Assembly: GCF_014646335.1 (NCBI RefSeq)
Contig: NZ_BMNG01000007.1
Span: 302,836-366,835, forward strand
Length of the DNA stretch: 64,000 nt
Source of the DNA: Streptomyces lasiicapitis
GTDB lineage: Bacteria; Actinomycetota; Actinomycetes; Streptomycetales; Streptomycetaceae
Direction of reading: 5' to 3'
Shown: positions 34,464 through 43,198 of the stretch, one piece after another
Numbering within the stretch: the first letter of the stretch is position 1
How the letters are laid out: each line of letters begins with the position of its first letter
Position numbers and translations under genes: made by a program
The notes under the pieces: model-generated
What the model was told of the DNA's origin: nothing
What the model saw: the letters and a program-made list of their open reading frames with translations, nothing else
Databases searched by the model: none

Positions 34464-36929
34464 GGCGATCTCCACCTCGCGTGCGGTGAGCGCCTCGGAC
34501 GGAGCCGCCGCCGGGGCGACACCGAGGCGCTCACGCAGTTTGCCCACCAGCATCACCGCGTCGCCGAGGCGGTGGCCGCCCTCCCTGCGCAGGGCGGCCA
34601 CCGCCGATTCGGCGAGCCGCCAGGCCTGCGCGCCCATGCCGAGGGCATCGAGCCGGACGGCGTGGTCGAGCAGTTCGGCGCCGCTCTCGCGCGACAGCGC
34701 CAGGACGGCCTCCGCTCCGGCGACCAGGCGCGGCGCGTCGACGTGTCGTACGGCGAGTGCGAGCCGGTCCACGACGCCGGGCGGCGGCCTGTCGGGCGCG
34801 AGCCAGGCCGCGTACGTCAGGTATTCGACCTCCACCGCCCAGCAGCCGGCGTCCTGAGCCGCCTCGGCGGCCTTCCGCGCCGAAGCGGACGCGGTCATCT
34901 GATCGCCCCGCGCCGCGGCCACTGCGGCCTGTGCCCAGTGAGTCTGGCCCGGGACGACGGCGACCGGGTCGGACCGGCATCCGGCCAGGACACGTTCGGC
35001 GGCGTCGGGCTCGCCTTCCTCGGCGAGGCAGACAGCCAGCCAGCAGGAGGCCTCCGTACGGAAGAGACGCCGCCCGCCGGACTGCTGCCCGACCGCCTCC
35101 CGCAGCAGCGCGACGGCCTCCGGCCGGTGGCCGACGAGCCACTGGAGATAGCCGCCGAGCAACGCCGACTCGGCGCCGTGGCGCTGCCCCGGGGTGCCCG
35201 CGCGGTGGTCGTGCGCGGACTCGCGGGCGGCGCCGGGCACGTGGGACGTGCTGGACGTGCCGGACGCGTTGGACGCGTTGGACGCGTTGGACGCGGGCCA
35301 GAGCAGCCGGAAATCCCGTACAACGGCGGCCAGTTCCGACAGATGAGCCGGGCAGGACCGGCCCGTCGGAGCGTCCTCGGCGAGCGCTACCGCCTCTTTC
35401 GTACGTCCGGTCAGGGCGCGGCAGATCGCGAGGACCAGGCGGGCCGAGGCGACGCCCGGTCCGTGCGCGGGACGGCGCAGGACCCGCTCGGCGACATTCA
35501 TGGCCGCGCCGGTCCGGCCGCCGAAGAGCAGCACCAGCGCGTGTGCGCCGTCCAGCGCGGTCAGGTCGCCGGGAGTGGGCGCTTCGGCTCGCAGGGTGGC
35601 GAGTTCGTCGGCGGCGCGGGCGGGATCGCGGTCGGCCCAGCAGCGGTGCTCGGCGAGCGCGATCTCAAGGGGCAGCCGTGCGTCCGGCTCGGTCGCCTTG
35701 GCGCGTGCCCGTTCCAGGACCTTCCGGGCCTGCGCGATGTCACCGAGCTCGACCAGCGCGCGGGACAGCGGGACGGCGGCGGCGCTCGACCGGTCAAGCG
35801 CGCGGCGCGCGAAGCGGCAGGCGAGTTCGGGGTCGTGCCGGTAGGTCGTCTCGGCCGCGAGCGTCAGCAGATCGGCGTCGACCGGGCCGTGGGCGTCCAA
35901 CTGCCAGCGGGCGCGGTTGACTTGGTCCGGCTGCGGCACGGGCAGGGTGCTCGCGGCGAGGAGGGCGCCCGCGAGGCGGCGGCGGCGCAGCAGGGGCAGC
36001 CGCTGGCGTGCGGCCGCGCCCAGCATCGGCCCGCTCAGCCGCACCAGGATCTGGCCTCCGGACTCGGTGGTGCGGACGAAGCCCCTTGCTTCGAGGCATT
36101 CGACGACGTCAGGGGCCACCTCCTCCAGGACGGGCAGGGGCAGTGGTTCGCCGAGGGCGACGGCGTCGAGGGCATCGCGCTGTACGGGGCCGAGGCCGTG
36201 CAGCTCGCGGTCGAACAGCTCGGCAAGTCGGGGCGGCACGGTCAGCGGGCCGCGCCACCACCACAGGCCGCACGACTGCTGGAGCCGGCGGGTCACGCGG
36301 GCGTGCCGGACCAGTTCGGTCACGAACAGCGGGTTTCCGCCGGTCCACCGGAACAGGAGGTCCACGGTGGTCCGCGCCGCCTCGCCGTTCACCAGCGCGC
36401 ATACGAGCCGTCCGGTGTCGGCGCGGCAGAGCGGTGTCAGGTCCAGGCGCTCCAGGTACTTGTCCTTCCACAGCGCGACGACGGCGTCGGACATCTCCAG
36501 GCCGGAGCGGGCGGCGACCACCAGGCGCAGGCTCCCGTCGGCGGCCAGACTCAGGACCAGGGCCGCGGACCACTCGTCGAGGCGGTGGACGTCGTCGATG
36601 ACGAGCACCGGGGTGCGCTGTCCGGCGCGGCGGCCCAGTTCGCGCCGGACCAGGCCATACGTGCGGCCGTGGTCCAACGGGGCTTCCACGCAGCACAGTC
36701 CGCGGAACACGCCGAAGGGAATCCGGCTTCCCGCCTCGGTCGCCGCGGTCCAGACGACTTCGAACCGGGCGGGGTCGAGCAGGCGCGTCACCGCGGAGAG
36801 CAGTGCCGTCTTTCCCACTCCGGCGGGCCCGATCACCGCCGCGCCCCTTTTGGCCAATACGGCTCCCGTTATCTGTTTCTGTTCGTGATCCTTGGCGACC
36901 AGCATTCCGGCACCCAGGTCGTGCGGCAT
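34314..36929 (-). CDS. LAL-type LuxR regulator (large ATP-binding regulator)
   Basis: 871 residues. An N-terminal AAA-type ATPase has Walker A (GPAGVGKTAL, 35-44) and Walker B (VLVIDDVHRL, 108-117). A long helical TPR-like middle follows, then a C-terminal LuxR helix-turn-helix (EALTAREVEIASLAAGGLSDRAI, then VRTVESHLARIYRKLGV). LAL proteins are pathway activators, often of natural-product clusters. Start set by GGGGAG five bases before the ATG. A Ser-Asn-Ala repeat (NASNASNASG) marks a slippage-prone spot near the middle. Convergent with the ABC operon, overlapping it by 150 bp; probable regulator of the radical SAM/ABC island. Confidence 0.92.
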   Translation of the reverse strand: MPHDLGAGMLVAKDHEQKQITGAVLAKRGAAVIGPAGVGKTALLSAVTRLLDPARFEVVWTAATEAGSRIPFGVFRGLCCVEAPLDHGRTYGLVRRELGRRAGQRTPVLVIDDVHRLDEWSAALVLSLAADGSLRLVVAARSGLEMSDAVVALWKDKYLERLDLTPLCRADTGRLVCALVNGEAARTTVDLLFRWTGGNPLFVTELVRHARVTRRLQQSCGLWWWRGPLTVPPRLAELFDRELHGLGPVQRDALDAVALGEPLPLPVLEEVAPDVVECLEARGFVRTTESGGQILVRLSGPMLGAAARQRLPLLRRRRLAGALLAASTLPVPQPDQVNRARWQLDAHGPVDADLLTLAAETTYRHDPELACRFARRALDRSSAAAVPLSRALVELGDIAQARKVLERARAKATEPDARLPLEIALAEHRCWADRDPARAADELATLRAEAPTPGDLTALDGAHALVLLFGGRTGAAMNVAERVLRRPAHGPGVASARLVLAICRALTGRTKEAVALAEDAPTGRSCPAHLSELAAVVRDFRLLWPASNASNASNASGTSSTSHVPGAARESAHDHRAGTPGQRHGAESALLGGYLQWLVGHRPEAVALLREAVGQQSGGRRLFRTEASCWLAVCLAEEGEPDAAERVLAGCRSDPVAVVPGQTHWAQAAVAAARGDQMTASASARKAAEAAQDAGCWAVEVEYLTYAAWLAPDRPPPGVVDRLALAVRHVDAPRLVAGAEAVLALSRESGAELLDHAVRLDALGMGAQAWRLAESAVAALRREGGHRLGDAVMLVGKLRERLGVAPAAAPSEALTAREVEIASLAAGGLSDRAISDRLALSVRTVESHLARIYRKLGVHSRRDLPAVLGRS

Positions 36930-37373
36930 TGTTTCTCCCCCGTGCAATTCCCTCGCACCGCCTTCCGCACGGCGACACAGGCGCGGCCGACAGCACCTCG
37001 CCATCGCGGTTGTGGTCCGCGGCCATCGCAGTTGGGCGCGTGCGGACATGGCGATGCGTGGGATTCGTATCTCAAGTGACGTGACCGGATCTGGAGTGAC
37101 GCGACCGGACCGGTCACGGGTGTCGCCTTCGACGCGGGCGTTCGGCTTCGCTGCGAGCGCTCGGCACCGAGGCGATGAAGGAATCTCCCTGGCCTGAGAG
37201 ATCCCCTGACAAGACCCCGCAGAACAATTCTTCCTGTCGGACTTTCGACTCAGGAAGTCCCTGACAAACTTCCCGAGGAGAGCGCCTGACAACTTCCCAT
37301 AAGATCCGGCCAGACAGCTTTGCTCTCGGCCTATTTGGCCGGATCTGAACCAGGAGCGTCGGATTCCCCGTCG
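36930..37373. other. Upstream region of the LAL regulator with several repeat sets
   Basis: No gene seen in these 444 bp. Two direct repeats of GCCATCGCRGTTG (37000 and 37022) and two of AGTGACGYGACCGGA (37075 and 37095, spaced 20 bp) lie within 180 bp of the LuxR start and could be operators. CCTGACAA recurs at 37205, 37260 and 37285; the last two extend to CTTCCC. The terminator of the GlxA gene closes the region. Confidence 0.5.
37302..37346 (-). terminator. Hairpin downstream of the GlxA-type regulator
   Basis: AGATCCGGCCA and TGGCCGGATCT form a perfect 11-bp stem with a 23-base loop, 28 bp past the stop of the minus-strand regulator gene. Confidence 0.55.
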
Positions 37374-38351
37374 TCAGCCTTGTCGTACGACACGCGCATG
37401 CACAGGGCGACCGAAGGAACGCCGGTAGGCGGCGGGCGTGGTGTGCACGAGGGCGTGGAAGCGCCTGCGGAGATTGGCGGCCGAGGACAGGCCGACGCGG
37501 ACGGCGACCGTCTCCACCGGCAGGTCCGTGCCCTCCAGGAGGGCCTGGGCCGCCGCGACGCGCTGCTGGAGCAGCCAGCGGCCGGGGCTGACGCCGAGCT
37601 GGTCGGCGAACCTGCGGGCGAGTGTCCGCGGTGAGATTCCGGCCTGCGCGGCGAGGTCGTCGAGGCCGAGGGGTTGGTGGAGCCGTTCGGTGGCCCAGTC
37701 GAGGACGGGGGCCAGCGAGGGCGGCGGGCGGTCGGCGGAGGGCGCGGTGCTGTACTGCAGTTGCCCGCCCTCGCGGTGCGGGGGCATCACCATGTGCCGG
37801 GCAATGTGCGCGGCGTGGGCGGCACCGTGGTCGGCGCGGGCCAGGTGCAGGCACAGGTCGATGCCGGCGGCGGTGCCCGCGCTGGTGGCGATGTCGCCGA
37901 GGTCGACGTACAGCGTGTCGGGTTCGACCCGCACGTCGGGGAAGCGGGCGGCGAGTTGGTCGGCGAACCGCCAGTGGGTGGTCGCCCTGCGCCCGGCGAG
38001 GAGTCCGGCCTCGGCCAGCAGAAAGGCGCCCGAGCAGATCGCGACGACGCGGGCGCCGCGGCGGTGGGCTTCCCTGACCGCTTCGATCACCGCGGGCGCG
38101 GCGGCCTCATCGCGCCGCTGCCAGCCGGGGATCACCACGGTGTCCGCGGCGTCGAGCGCCGTGAGGTCCGCGCCGACCAGCATGTCGTATCCCGCCAGGG
38201 TCGGCACGGCCCCCGGGCGCTCGGTGCACACCGTGAACTCGTACCGTCCCGGCAGTCCTGGCCGGCGCACGCCGAAGACCTCGGCGGCGCACGCCAGCTC
38301 GAACGTGGACTGCGGCGGCAGGACCAGCGCGACCACGCGATGAACACTCAT
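37374..38351 (-). CDS. GlxA-family transcriptional regulator (DJ-1/PfpI + AraC HTH)
   Basis: 325 residues. DJ-1/PfpI-like sensor domain 1-170, with VVAICSGAFLLAEAGLL around the Cys elbow. C-terminal AraC double helix-turn-helix (GLDDLAAQAGISPRTLARRFADQLGVSP and ETVAVRVGLSSAANLRRRFHALVHTTP). Start at the ATG directly before MSVHRVVALVLPP, where the family begins. Divergent from a small cupin gene, its likely target. Second GlxA-type regulator in the window; the two are related only at family level. Confidence 0.92.
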   Translation of the reverse strand: MSVHRVVALVLPPQSTFELACAAEVFGVRRPGLPGRYEFTVCTERPGAVPTLAGYDMLVGADLTALDAADTVVIPGWQRRDEAAAPAVIEAVREAHRRGARVVAICSGAFLLAEAGLLAGRRATTHWRFADQLAARFPDVRVEPDTLYVDLGDIATSAGTAAGIDLCLHLARADHGAAHAAHIARHMVMPPHREGGQLQYSTAPSADRPPPSLAPVLDWATERLHQPLGLDDLAAQAGISPRTLARRFADQLGVSPGRWLLQQRVAAAQALLEGTDLPVETVAVRVGLSSAANLRRRFHALVHTTPAAYRRSFGRPVHARVVRQG

Positions 38352-38421
38352 GGCAGGAAAATACCTGTACGCGTCAATCCAGACACTGGCCGGAGTGATC
38401 GCCCGCCGTGACGATGAGGGC

Positions 38422-38745
38422 ATGACGCAAGATTCAAGTGACGTACAGTTCCTGCACGTCGACGACGTCGAGCCCGTCGAGGTCGTCCCCGGGATCGTCC
38501 GGCGGCGGCTGCCCGCCACCGAGTGGGCCCGCGGCTGGCTGTACGACTTCGCTCCGGGGACCGAATGGCCCGAGGTCGACGAGCACGAGGGCGAAGAGCG
38601 CTATTACGTGATCTCGGGCGAGTTCATCGACCGGGGACGACTGCTCGGGCCGGGCAGCTACGTCGTGTTCGCGCCGGGCAGTACGCATCGCCCTCGTACG
38701 GAGACCGGGGCGAGGATGCTGGGGATCAGCATCCTCACCCTCTAG
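38422..38745 (+). CDS. Cupin-domain protein
   Basis: 107 residues, a single ChrR-like cupin: GWLYDFAPGTEWPEVDEHEGEERYYVISGEF carries the metal-ligand His/Glu positions of motif 1, and LLGPGSYVVFAPGSTHRPRTETGARML is motif 2 with its His. It probably binds a divalent metal and acts on or senses a small oxidant or metabolite. The stop TAG lies inside the first unit of a 23-bp tandem array. Confidence 0.87.
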   Translation: MTQDSSDVQFLHVDDVEPVEVVPGIVRRRLPATEWARGWLYDFAPGTEWPEVDEHEGEERYYVISGEFIDRGRLLGPGSYVVFAPGSTHRPRTETGARMLGISILTL

Positions 38746-38827
38746 TCGGTGGGGCCGGACCCTCTGGTCGGTCGGGGCTGGACCCTCTAGTCGGTCGGGG
38801 CCGGACCCTCTAGTCGGTCGGGGCCGG
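38737..38827. repeat. 23-bp tandem array carrying the stop codons of two convergent genes
   Basis: Four units of ACCCTCTAGTCGGTCGGGG plus CCGG (first unit 22 bp) at 38737, 38759, 38782 and 38805. TAG in unit 1 ends the cupin gene; CTA in unit 4 is the stop of the convergent serine hydrolase. Thus the copies between the genes duplicate the very segment that holds both stops. Confidence 0.9.
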
Positions 38828-40168
38828 CTTGCCGAACATCGTGCACATCGTGGCGGTCTGAAGCTCCTTGGTGGCGTTGTCGATCTCCGGAAAGGCCTCC
38901 GGGAACTCGGCGAACGCCTCCGTCGACACGAGGACGGTCGCCGTGCGACCGCCCGTGGAATCGGTGAAGTTGACGCTGAGGTAGCCGGGGATGCCGCCGT
39001 CGTGGGTCCACACCGTGCCGCACGGCGTCGGCGCGGTCGCGATGCCGAGGCCGTAGCCGGGCCCCTTCGGCTGGTCCGGGAGAGTCGGCACGGCGGTGCG
39101 CATCTGGGCCAGCTGTGCGGCGGGCAGCAGCTTTCCGGACATCAACGCGGTGTAGAACCGGCCCCAGTCGTGGGCGGTGGACACCATCGCCCCGGCCGGC
39201 CCGCCCCACGAGGGGTTGTTGCGGGAGACGTCCACGTGACCGTGGCGGGGCGTCCCGGCGTAGTCCTTGAACTCGGCGGGCACCCCCGGCGGCATGTGGG
39301 CCGCGTCGGGTTCGTAGCCACGGGCATGCGGGCCGCGCCAGGCGGAGTCCGTGGCGTAGTAGGTGTGCTTGAGGTCCAGCGGTCGGGCGATCCGGTCGCG
39401 CACCAGCTCGGCCAGGCTCTTGCCGGTCACCGTCTCCAGGACGGCACCGATCGCGGCGTAATTGGTGTTGCTGTACGCCCACTTGGTGCCCGGCGGGAAC
39501 TTCGGATCGTGCCGCACGCCGACGGCGAGCAGCCGCTCCGGTGTCCACCGTGTCCGGTCCTTGCCGAGGATCGACGGGACCATCGCGGGGTCCTCGGTGT
39601 AGTCGTACAGGCCGCTGGTGTGGTTCAGGAGCATGCGCAGCGTGATGGCGTCGCCGTTGGGCACCTGGACCGGCAGCCACTTCCGCACCGGGTCGGTCAG
39701 GGCGAGCTTGCCCTCACCGACCAGTTGCAGCACGAGGGTGGCCATCATGGTCTTGGTGTTGGACCCCATCCGGAACTCGTCATCCGCCCGGAGCCGGTGA
39801 TCCCGCCGGGCCCAGGGCGCCTGCTCGGCGATCTCGACCGGCTTCCCTCGACCGTCGTCCACCCGCACGATCACGCCCGGCGCCCCGGCGGCCACCAACT
39901 TCCGTGCCAGGTGCTCCAGTTGGGCTCGTTGCTGCGCGTGGCTCGGCGACTTGGTGCCGCTCCCGGCGGCGTCCGCCGGTGCGGCGACAGAGCCGACCGG
40001 GGTGCCCGCCGGATGCGTGGCCGCCTGCCCGGGCGGGCCGAGTGCGACGACCAGCCCGGCCGCCGCGAGTAAGGACGACGCCGCCATGAGGCGAACGCGG
40101 CGTCGGCGGTGAGTAGTTCGTGCGTGCGAGAGTCCGTGCGTACTGATGGGGTGTGATCGTGTCGCCAT
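38810..40168 (-). CDS. Secreted serine hydrolase (class C beta-lactamase/DD-peptidase family)
   Basis: About 452 residues. Signal peptide near 25-50 (LMAASSLLAAAGLVVALG), then a Pro/Ala spacer and the beta-lactamase-like domain: SNTK (S-x-x-K nucleophile, GSNTKTMMATL), YSN (WAYSNTNYAAIG) and HDGG (WTHDGGIPGY). This order fits D-Ala-D-Ala carboxypeptidase or esterase members rather than a true AmpC. It acts in the cell wall. An ATG at 40177 is equally possible as start. Its stop sits in the 23-bp array shared with the cupin gene. Confidence 0.9.
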   Translation of the reverse strand: MATRSHPISTHGLSHARTTHRRRRVRLMAASSLLAAAGLVVALGPPGQAATHPAGTPVGSVAAPADAAGSGTKSPSHAQQRAQLEHLARKLVAAGAPGVIVRVDDGRGKPVEIAEQAPWARRDHRLRADDEFRMGSNTKTMMATLVLQLVGEGKLALTDPVRKWLPVQVPNGDAITLRMLLNHTSGLYDYTEDPAMVPSILGKDRTRWTPERLLAVGVRHDPKFPPGTKWAYSNTNYAAIGAVLETVTGKSLAELVRDRIARPLDLKHTYYATDSAWRGPHARGYEPDAAHMPPGVPAEFKDYAGTPRHGHVDVSRNNPSWGGPAGAMVSTAHDWGRFYTALMSGKLLPAAQLAQMRTAVPTLPDQPKGPGYGLGIATAPTPCGTVWTHDGGIPGYLSVNFTDSTGGRTATVLVSTEAFAEFPEAFPEIDNATKELQTATMCTMFGKPAPTD

Positions 40169-40284
40169 GCGCGCCACTCTTCCGCACTGGCGAAGTCCTC
40201 GTCACTGGAGCGCGCCACATGTCCGGCGCTGAGGTTTACCCCCCTCGCGCGCGCCGCGGCGCGCGGCCCGCGGCACGCCCGCGC

Positions 40285-40722
40285 TCACGATCCGTAGAGC
40301 CAACTTCCGAACGCGGCGCCGTCCACCAGGTGGTAGAGGCCGTAAGGGCCGGGGAAGAGCAGCAGCCCGACCACCCCGGCGCGGACGCACGCGGGAGCCA
40401 TGATCGTCACGCCCTCCGTCTGGCCGGTGACGGTACGCAGGTCGCGCCAGCGGCGTACGTCGCTCCCGCACGCCGACCAGAAGAACAGGCCGATCAGCAG
40501 CAGGGAGCCGCCCGCGATCAGGCCGAGTCCGGACACGACCGCGAGGAACGTCTCCCGGTCGTCGTGCTCGGTGACGACGAACATGCCGATGAGCGGTACG
40601 AGGTTGGCGAGTACCCCGAACATCGCGCCGCGCCCCAGCACGCCCTTGAGCCGCAGCCGAGGCAGCAGCACACCTTCCTCGTCCCTGGTGGGGCTCACAT
40701 CGGTCCGTCGAGTCGAAGTCAC
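40285..40722 (-). CDS. Hypothetical membrane protein
   Basis: 145 residues with a hydrophilic N terminus and three or so membrane segments (MFGVLANLVPLIGMFVV, VVSGLGLIAGGSLLLIGLFF, ACVRAGVVGLLLFPGPYGLYHLV). I recognise no family. It begins 15 bp after the MFS gene stop on the same strand and may be co-transcribed with it. Confidence 0.7.
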   Translation of the reverse strand: MTSTRRTDVSPTRDEEGVLLPRLRLKGVLGRGAMFGVLANLVPLIGMFVVTEHDDRETFLAVVSGLGLIAGGSLLLIGLFFWSACGSDVRRWRDLRTVTGQTEGVTIMAPACVRAGVVGLLLFPGPYGLYHLVDGAAFGSWLYGS

Positions 40723-40737
40723 GCCGCGTACGGTATG

Positions 40738-42012
40738 TCAGGGCCGCACGGGGGCTTCGACGGGGTCCGGGTCCGTGCGTTGCGGCTCGCGCATCGTGCG
40801 CAGCGGGGAACACAGGACGGGCAGGAAGGCTCCCGTGAGGAACACGGCTCCCACCCACACCGCCACCCGCACGCCCGCGAGTTCGCCGATGAGGCCGCCC
40901 AGGGCGGAGCCGACGGCGAGCGCGCCGGTGAGCAGGAAGCGGAAGGTGGCGTTCATGCGGCCGAGGAGCGCGTCGGGGGTCAGGCGCTGGCGCAGGCTGA
41001 CGCCGAGGACGTTGTCCACGCCCGTCTTCGCCGTGGCCGCCAGCCAGCCGGCGGTGGCCACCCACAGCCAGGGCCCGTTCCCGATCAGGGCGACGGCGAG
41101 CCCGGCGGGGGCGAACCACAGCCCGACGAGCCCCAGCGCGCGTCCGTGCCCGAAGCGGGCGCCGAGGCGGCGGGCGCAGGTGGCGCCGATCAGGAGGCCC
41201 ACCCCGCCGACCGCCCAGTAGAGGCCGAGCAGCCCCGCCGACAGGCCCAGGTCCTGGGTGAACAGGACGGGCAGCATGGAGTTGATCATCTGTGCGCCGA
41301 GATTGCTGAGCGTCGCGGTGAGCGCGAGCGCGCGCAGTTCGCGGCTGCCGAAGACGTGCCGCAGCCCCTCCGCGATGTCGTCCCGCAGCCGCCGCCCGGC
41401 CGGCACCGGGGTGCGTACGCCCGAACTCCGCACGCCGACAAGCCCGATGGCGGAGGCGAGGTAGACGACGGCCGCGCCCAGGATGGCCAAGGGCGCGGCG
41501 AGGAGCTGCACCAGCAGGCCGCCCGCGCCCCGGCCCGCGATGTTGGCTCCGGCCATCAGGCTCACCACGGCGGTGTTGGCGGGTATCAGCCGCTCCCGGC
41601 CGACGAGTTCGGGCAGGATGCTCTGCGAGGCGACGTCGAAGAAGACGGTGGCGCAGCCGTTCAGGAGCACGACGACGTAGAGCTGCGGCAGCGACAGCGC
41701 GTCCAGGTACCAGGCGACGGGCACGGAGACGAGCAGCGCGGCCCGCGCCGCGTCGGCGGCGACCAGGATCCGGCGGCCGGGCAGCCGGTCCACCCAGGCC
41801 CCCGCGGGCAGCCCGATGAGCAGGAAGGCGGCCGTCGACAGCGCGGCAAGGGCGCCCGCCTGACCGGGAGTCGCGTCGAGGACGGTGACGGCGAGCAGCG
41901 GAATGGCCACGTAGCCGACGTTGGTGCCGAGATGGCTGAGGGCGCTCGCCGTGAAGAGCGTACGGAAACCGCGTATGCGCCACGGAGACCCGGGATCTGG
42001 ATGCATGCGCAT
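40738..42012 (-). CDS. MFS transporter (EntS/multidrug type)
   Basis: 424 residues, 12 membrane helices. The N-terminal RTLFTASALSHLGTNVGYVAIPLLAV and the loop GLPAGAWVDRLPGRRILVAAD are typical of EntS-like MFS exporters, which move drugs or siderophores outward. Divergent from a DUF5937/ArsR regulator with a perfect operator-like dyad between the two starts, so expression is probably repressed by that protein. An in-frame ATG two codons in is also possible. Confidence 0.92.
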   Translation of the reverse strand: MRMHPDPGSPWRIRGFRTLFTASALSHLGTNVGYVAIPLLAVTVLDATPGQAGALAALSTAAFLLIGLPAGAWVDRLPGRRILVAADAARAALLVSVPVAWYLDALSLPQLYVVVLLNGCATVFFDVASQSILPELVGRERLIPANTAVVSLMAGANIAGRGAGGLLVQLLAAPLAILGAAVVYLASAIGLVGVRSSGVRTPVPAGRRLRDDIAEGLRHVFGSRELRALALTATLSNLGAQMINSMLPVLFTQDLGLSAGLLGLYWAVGGVGLLIGATCARRLGARFGHGRALGLVGLWFAPAGLAVALIGNGPWLWVATAGWLAATAKTGVDNVLGVSLRQRLTPDALLGRMNATFRFLLTGALAVGSALGGLIGELAGVRVAVWVGAVFLTGAFLPVLCSPLRTMREPQRTDPDPVEAPVRP

Positions 42013-42045
42013 ACGGTGCGCGCCGACCTGCGCCGCCTCCCATTG

Positions 42046-42063
42046 ATTTAGCCTGAGCTAAAT
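42046..42063. promoter_or_regulatory. Operator dyad overlapping the regulator start codon
   Basis: Perfect 7-bp inverted repeat ATTTAGC-CTGA-GCTAAAT. The last two bases are the A and T of the ATG that starts the DUF5937/ArsR gene, and the MFS start is 34 bp away on the other strand. An A/T-rich dyad in this GC-rich context stands out and fits an autorepressor site for a leaderless or near-leaderless gene. Confidence 0.6.
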
Positions 42064-43051
42064 GATTGAGATCGAGTTCGACCGGGAGGATGTCGCCCGT
42101 ACGCGCTTCGCGCTGTCCCCGCTGTGGGAAGTGGTGGCGAGCGTGCGGGTGCTCAAGGGCGCCGACGAGCAGGGCCTGCACCGTACGTGGACGGAGCAGG
42201 TCCGGCCGCGGCTCGCTGCCTCCGCACGCGACTTCGGCGCCCTGTTCGACCTGATCCCGGTGCTGTCCCGGTCGCCGTGGACGGGCAGCATCCCCTCCTT
42301 CCTCTGCCCGCCGCCGGTGACTCCGCTGCCCTCGCTCGCCATGGAGTTGGCGACGCTGCGGGCCACTCCGCCGGAGCTCCTGACGACGACTTCGGCGGTG
42401 CCGGAGGCGCGTATGGCCGCCCTGCGCGCCTCCCCCGCCGCGCGGCTCGACGAGTTGGCCGAGGTGATCCAGGGGTACTGGGACCTGGCCCTCGCCCCCT
42501 ACTGGCCGCGCGTCCTCACCCTCCTGGAGAACGACATCCGCTACCGCGCGGGCCGCCTCGTGGACGGCGGGGCGCACCACCTGTTCGCGGACCTGGACCC
42601 CCAGGTCGCCTGGGCCGACGGAACCCTGCAACTGGCCCACCTCACGACGCACGGCCCGCGCCGCCTGGACGGCAGGGGCCTGCTGCTCGTGCCGTCGGCG
42701 TTCGTGTGGCCGCGCATCTTCTCCGTCCTGGGCGAGACGTGGCAGCCGTCGCTCCGCTACCCGCCGCGCGGTGTCGGCGACCTGTGGCAGTCCCGCCCCA
42801 AGCCCGTCTCCGAGGCGCTCGCCGGAGTCATGGGCCGCTCCCGCGCCCTGCTCCTCGCCGAGCTGACCGCTCCCGCGTCGACCACGGAACTCGCCCGCCG
42901 CAGCGGCCTCACCCCCGGTGGCGTCTCCCAGCATCTGAGCGCGCTGCGCACGGCGGGTCTGGTGAGCGCGCATCGGGCGGGGCGGCAGGTGCTGTACGCG
43001 CGTACGCGTGCCGGGGAAGGGGTGGTCGAGGCGGCAGCGGCGGGGGCGTGA
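42062..43051 (+). CDS. DUF5937/ArsR-type winged-helix regulator
   Basis: 329 residues. A long N-terminal domain (FALSPLWEVVASVRVLKGADEQGLH, typical of DUF5937) is followed by a C-terminal ArsR-like winged helix (RALLLAELTAPASTTELARRSGLTPGGVSQHLSALRTAGLV, then HRAGRQVLYARTRAG). Such proteins are local repressors of divergent exporters or enzymes. The ATG overlaps the operator dyad and has no ribosome site, which suggests leaderless translation. A strong terminator follows. Confidence 0.9.
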   Translation: MIEIEFDREDVARTRFALSPLWEVVASVRVLKGADEQGLHRTWTEQVRPRLAASARDFGALFDLIPVLSRSPWTGSIPSFLCPPPVTPLPSLAMELATLRATPPELLTTTSAVPEARMAALRASPAARLDELAEVIQGYWDLALAPYWPRVLTLLENDIRYRAGRLVDGGAHHLFADLDPQVAWADGTLQLAHLTTHGPRRLDGRGLLLVPSAFVWPRIFSVLGETWQPSLRYPPRGVGDLWQSRPKPVSEALAGVMGRSRALLLAELTAPASTTELARRSGLTPGGVSQHLSALRTAGLVSAHRAGRQVLYARTRAGEGVVEAAAAGA

Positions 43052-43108
43052 GCGGCTCGGCGCCCGGCGCGAGGCATAGCCCGTCCGAATGCGGGAACAA
43101 GGCCGTAA

Positions 43109-43141
43109 GGCCCCGCCGCGCTCCCCCGTCGCGGCGGGGCC
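43109..43141. terminator. Convergent hairpin terminator
   Basis: GGCCCCGCCGCG, 9-base loop, CGCGGCGGGGCC: perfect 12-bp G/C stem between the convergent DUF5937/ArsR and LuxR genes. Confidence 0.8.
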
Positions 43142-43198
43142 GCTTGCTGTCTGGTTGCCCCGGTTTCTGTCCGACTGCCTTGCCGCCTGGCCGCCTTG

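Noticed and set aside
38737..38827. Considered as a CRISPR-like or attachment-site repeat
   Set aside because: Units are contiguous 23-mers with no spacers and no integrase or cas gene nearby; simple tandem duplication.
40202..42973. 923-codon minus-strand open frame
   Set aside because: Arg/Ala/Gly-rich shadow of the membrane protein, MFS and ArsR genes caused by high GC; no domain recognised.
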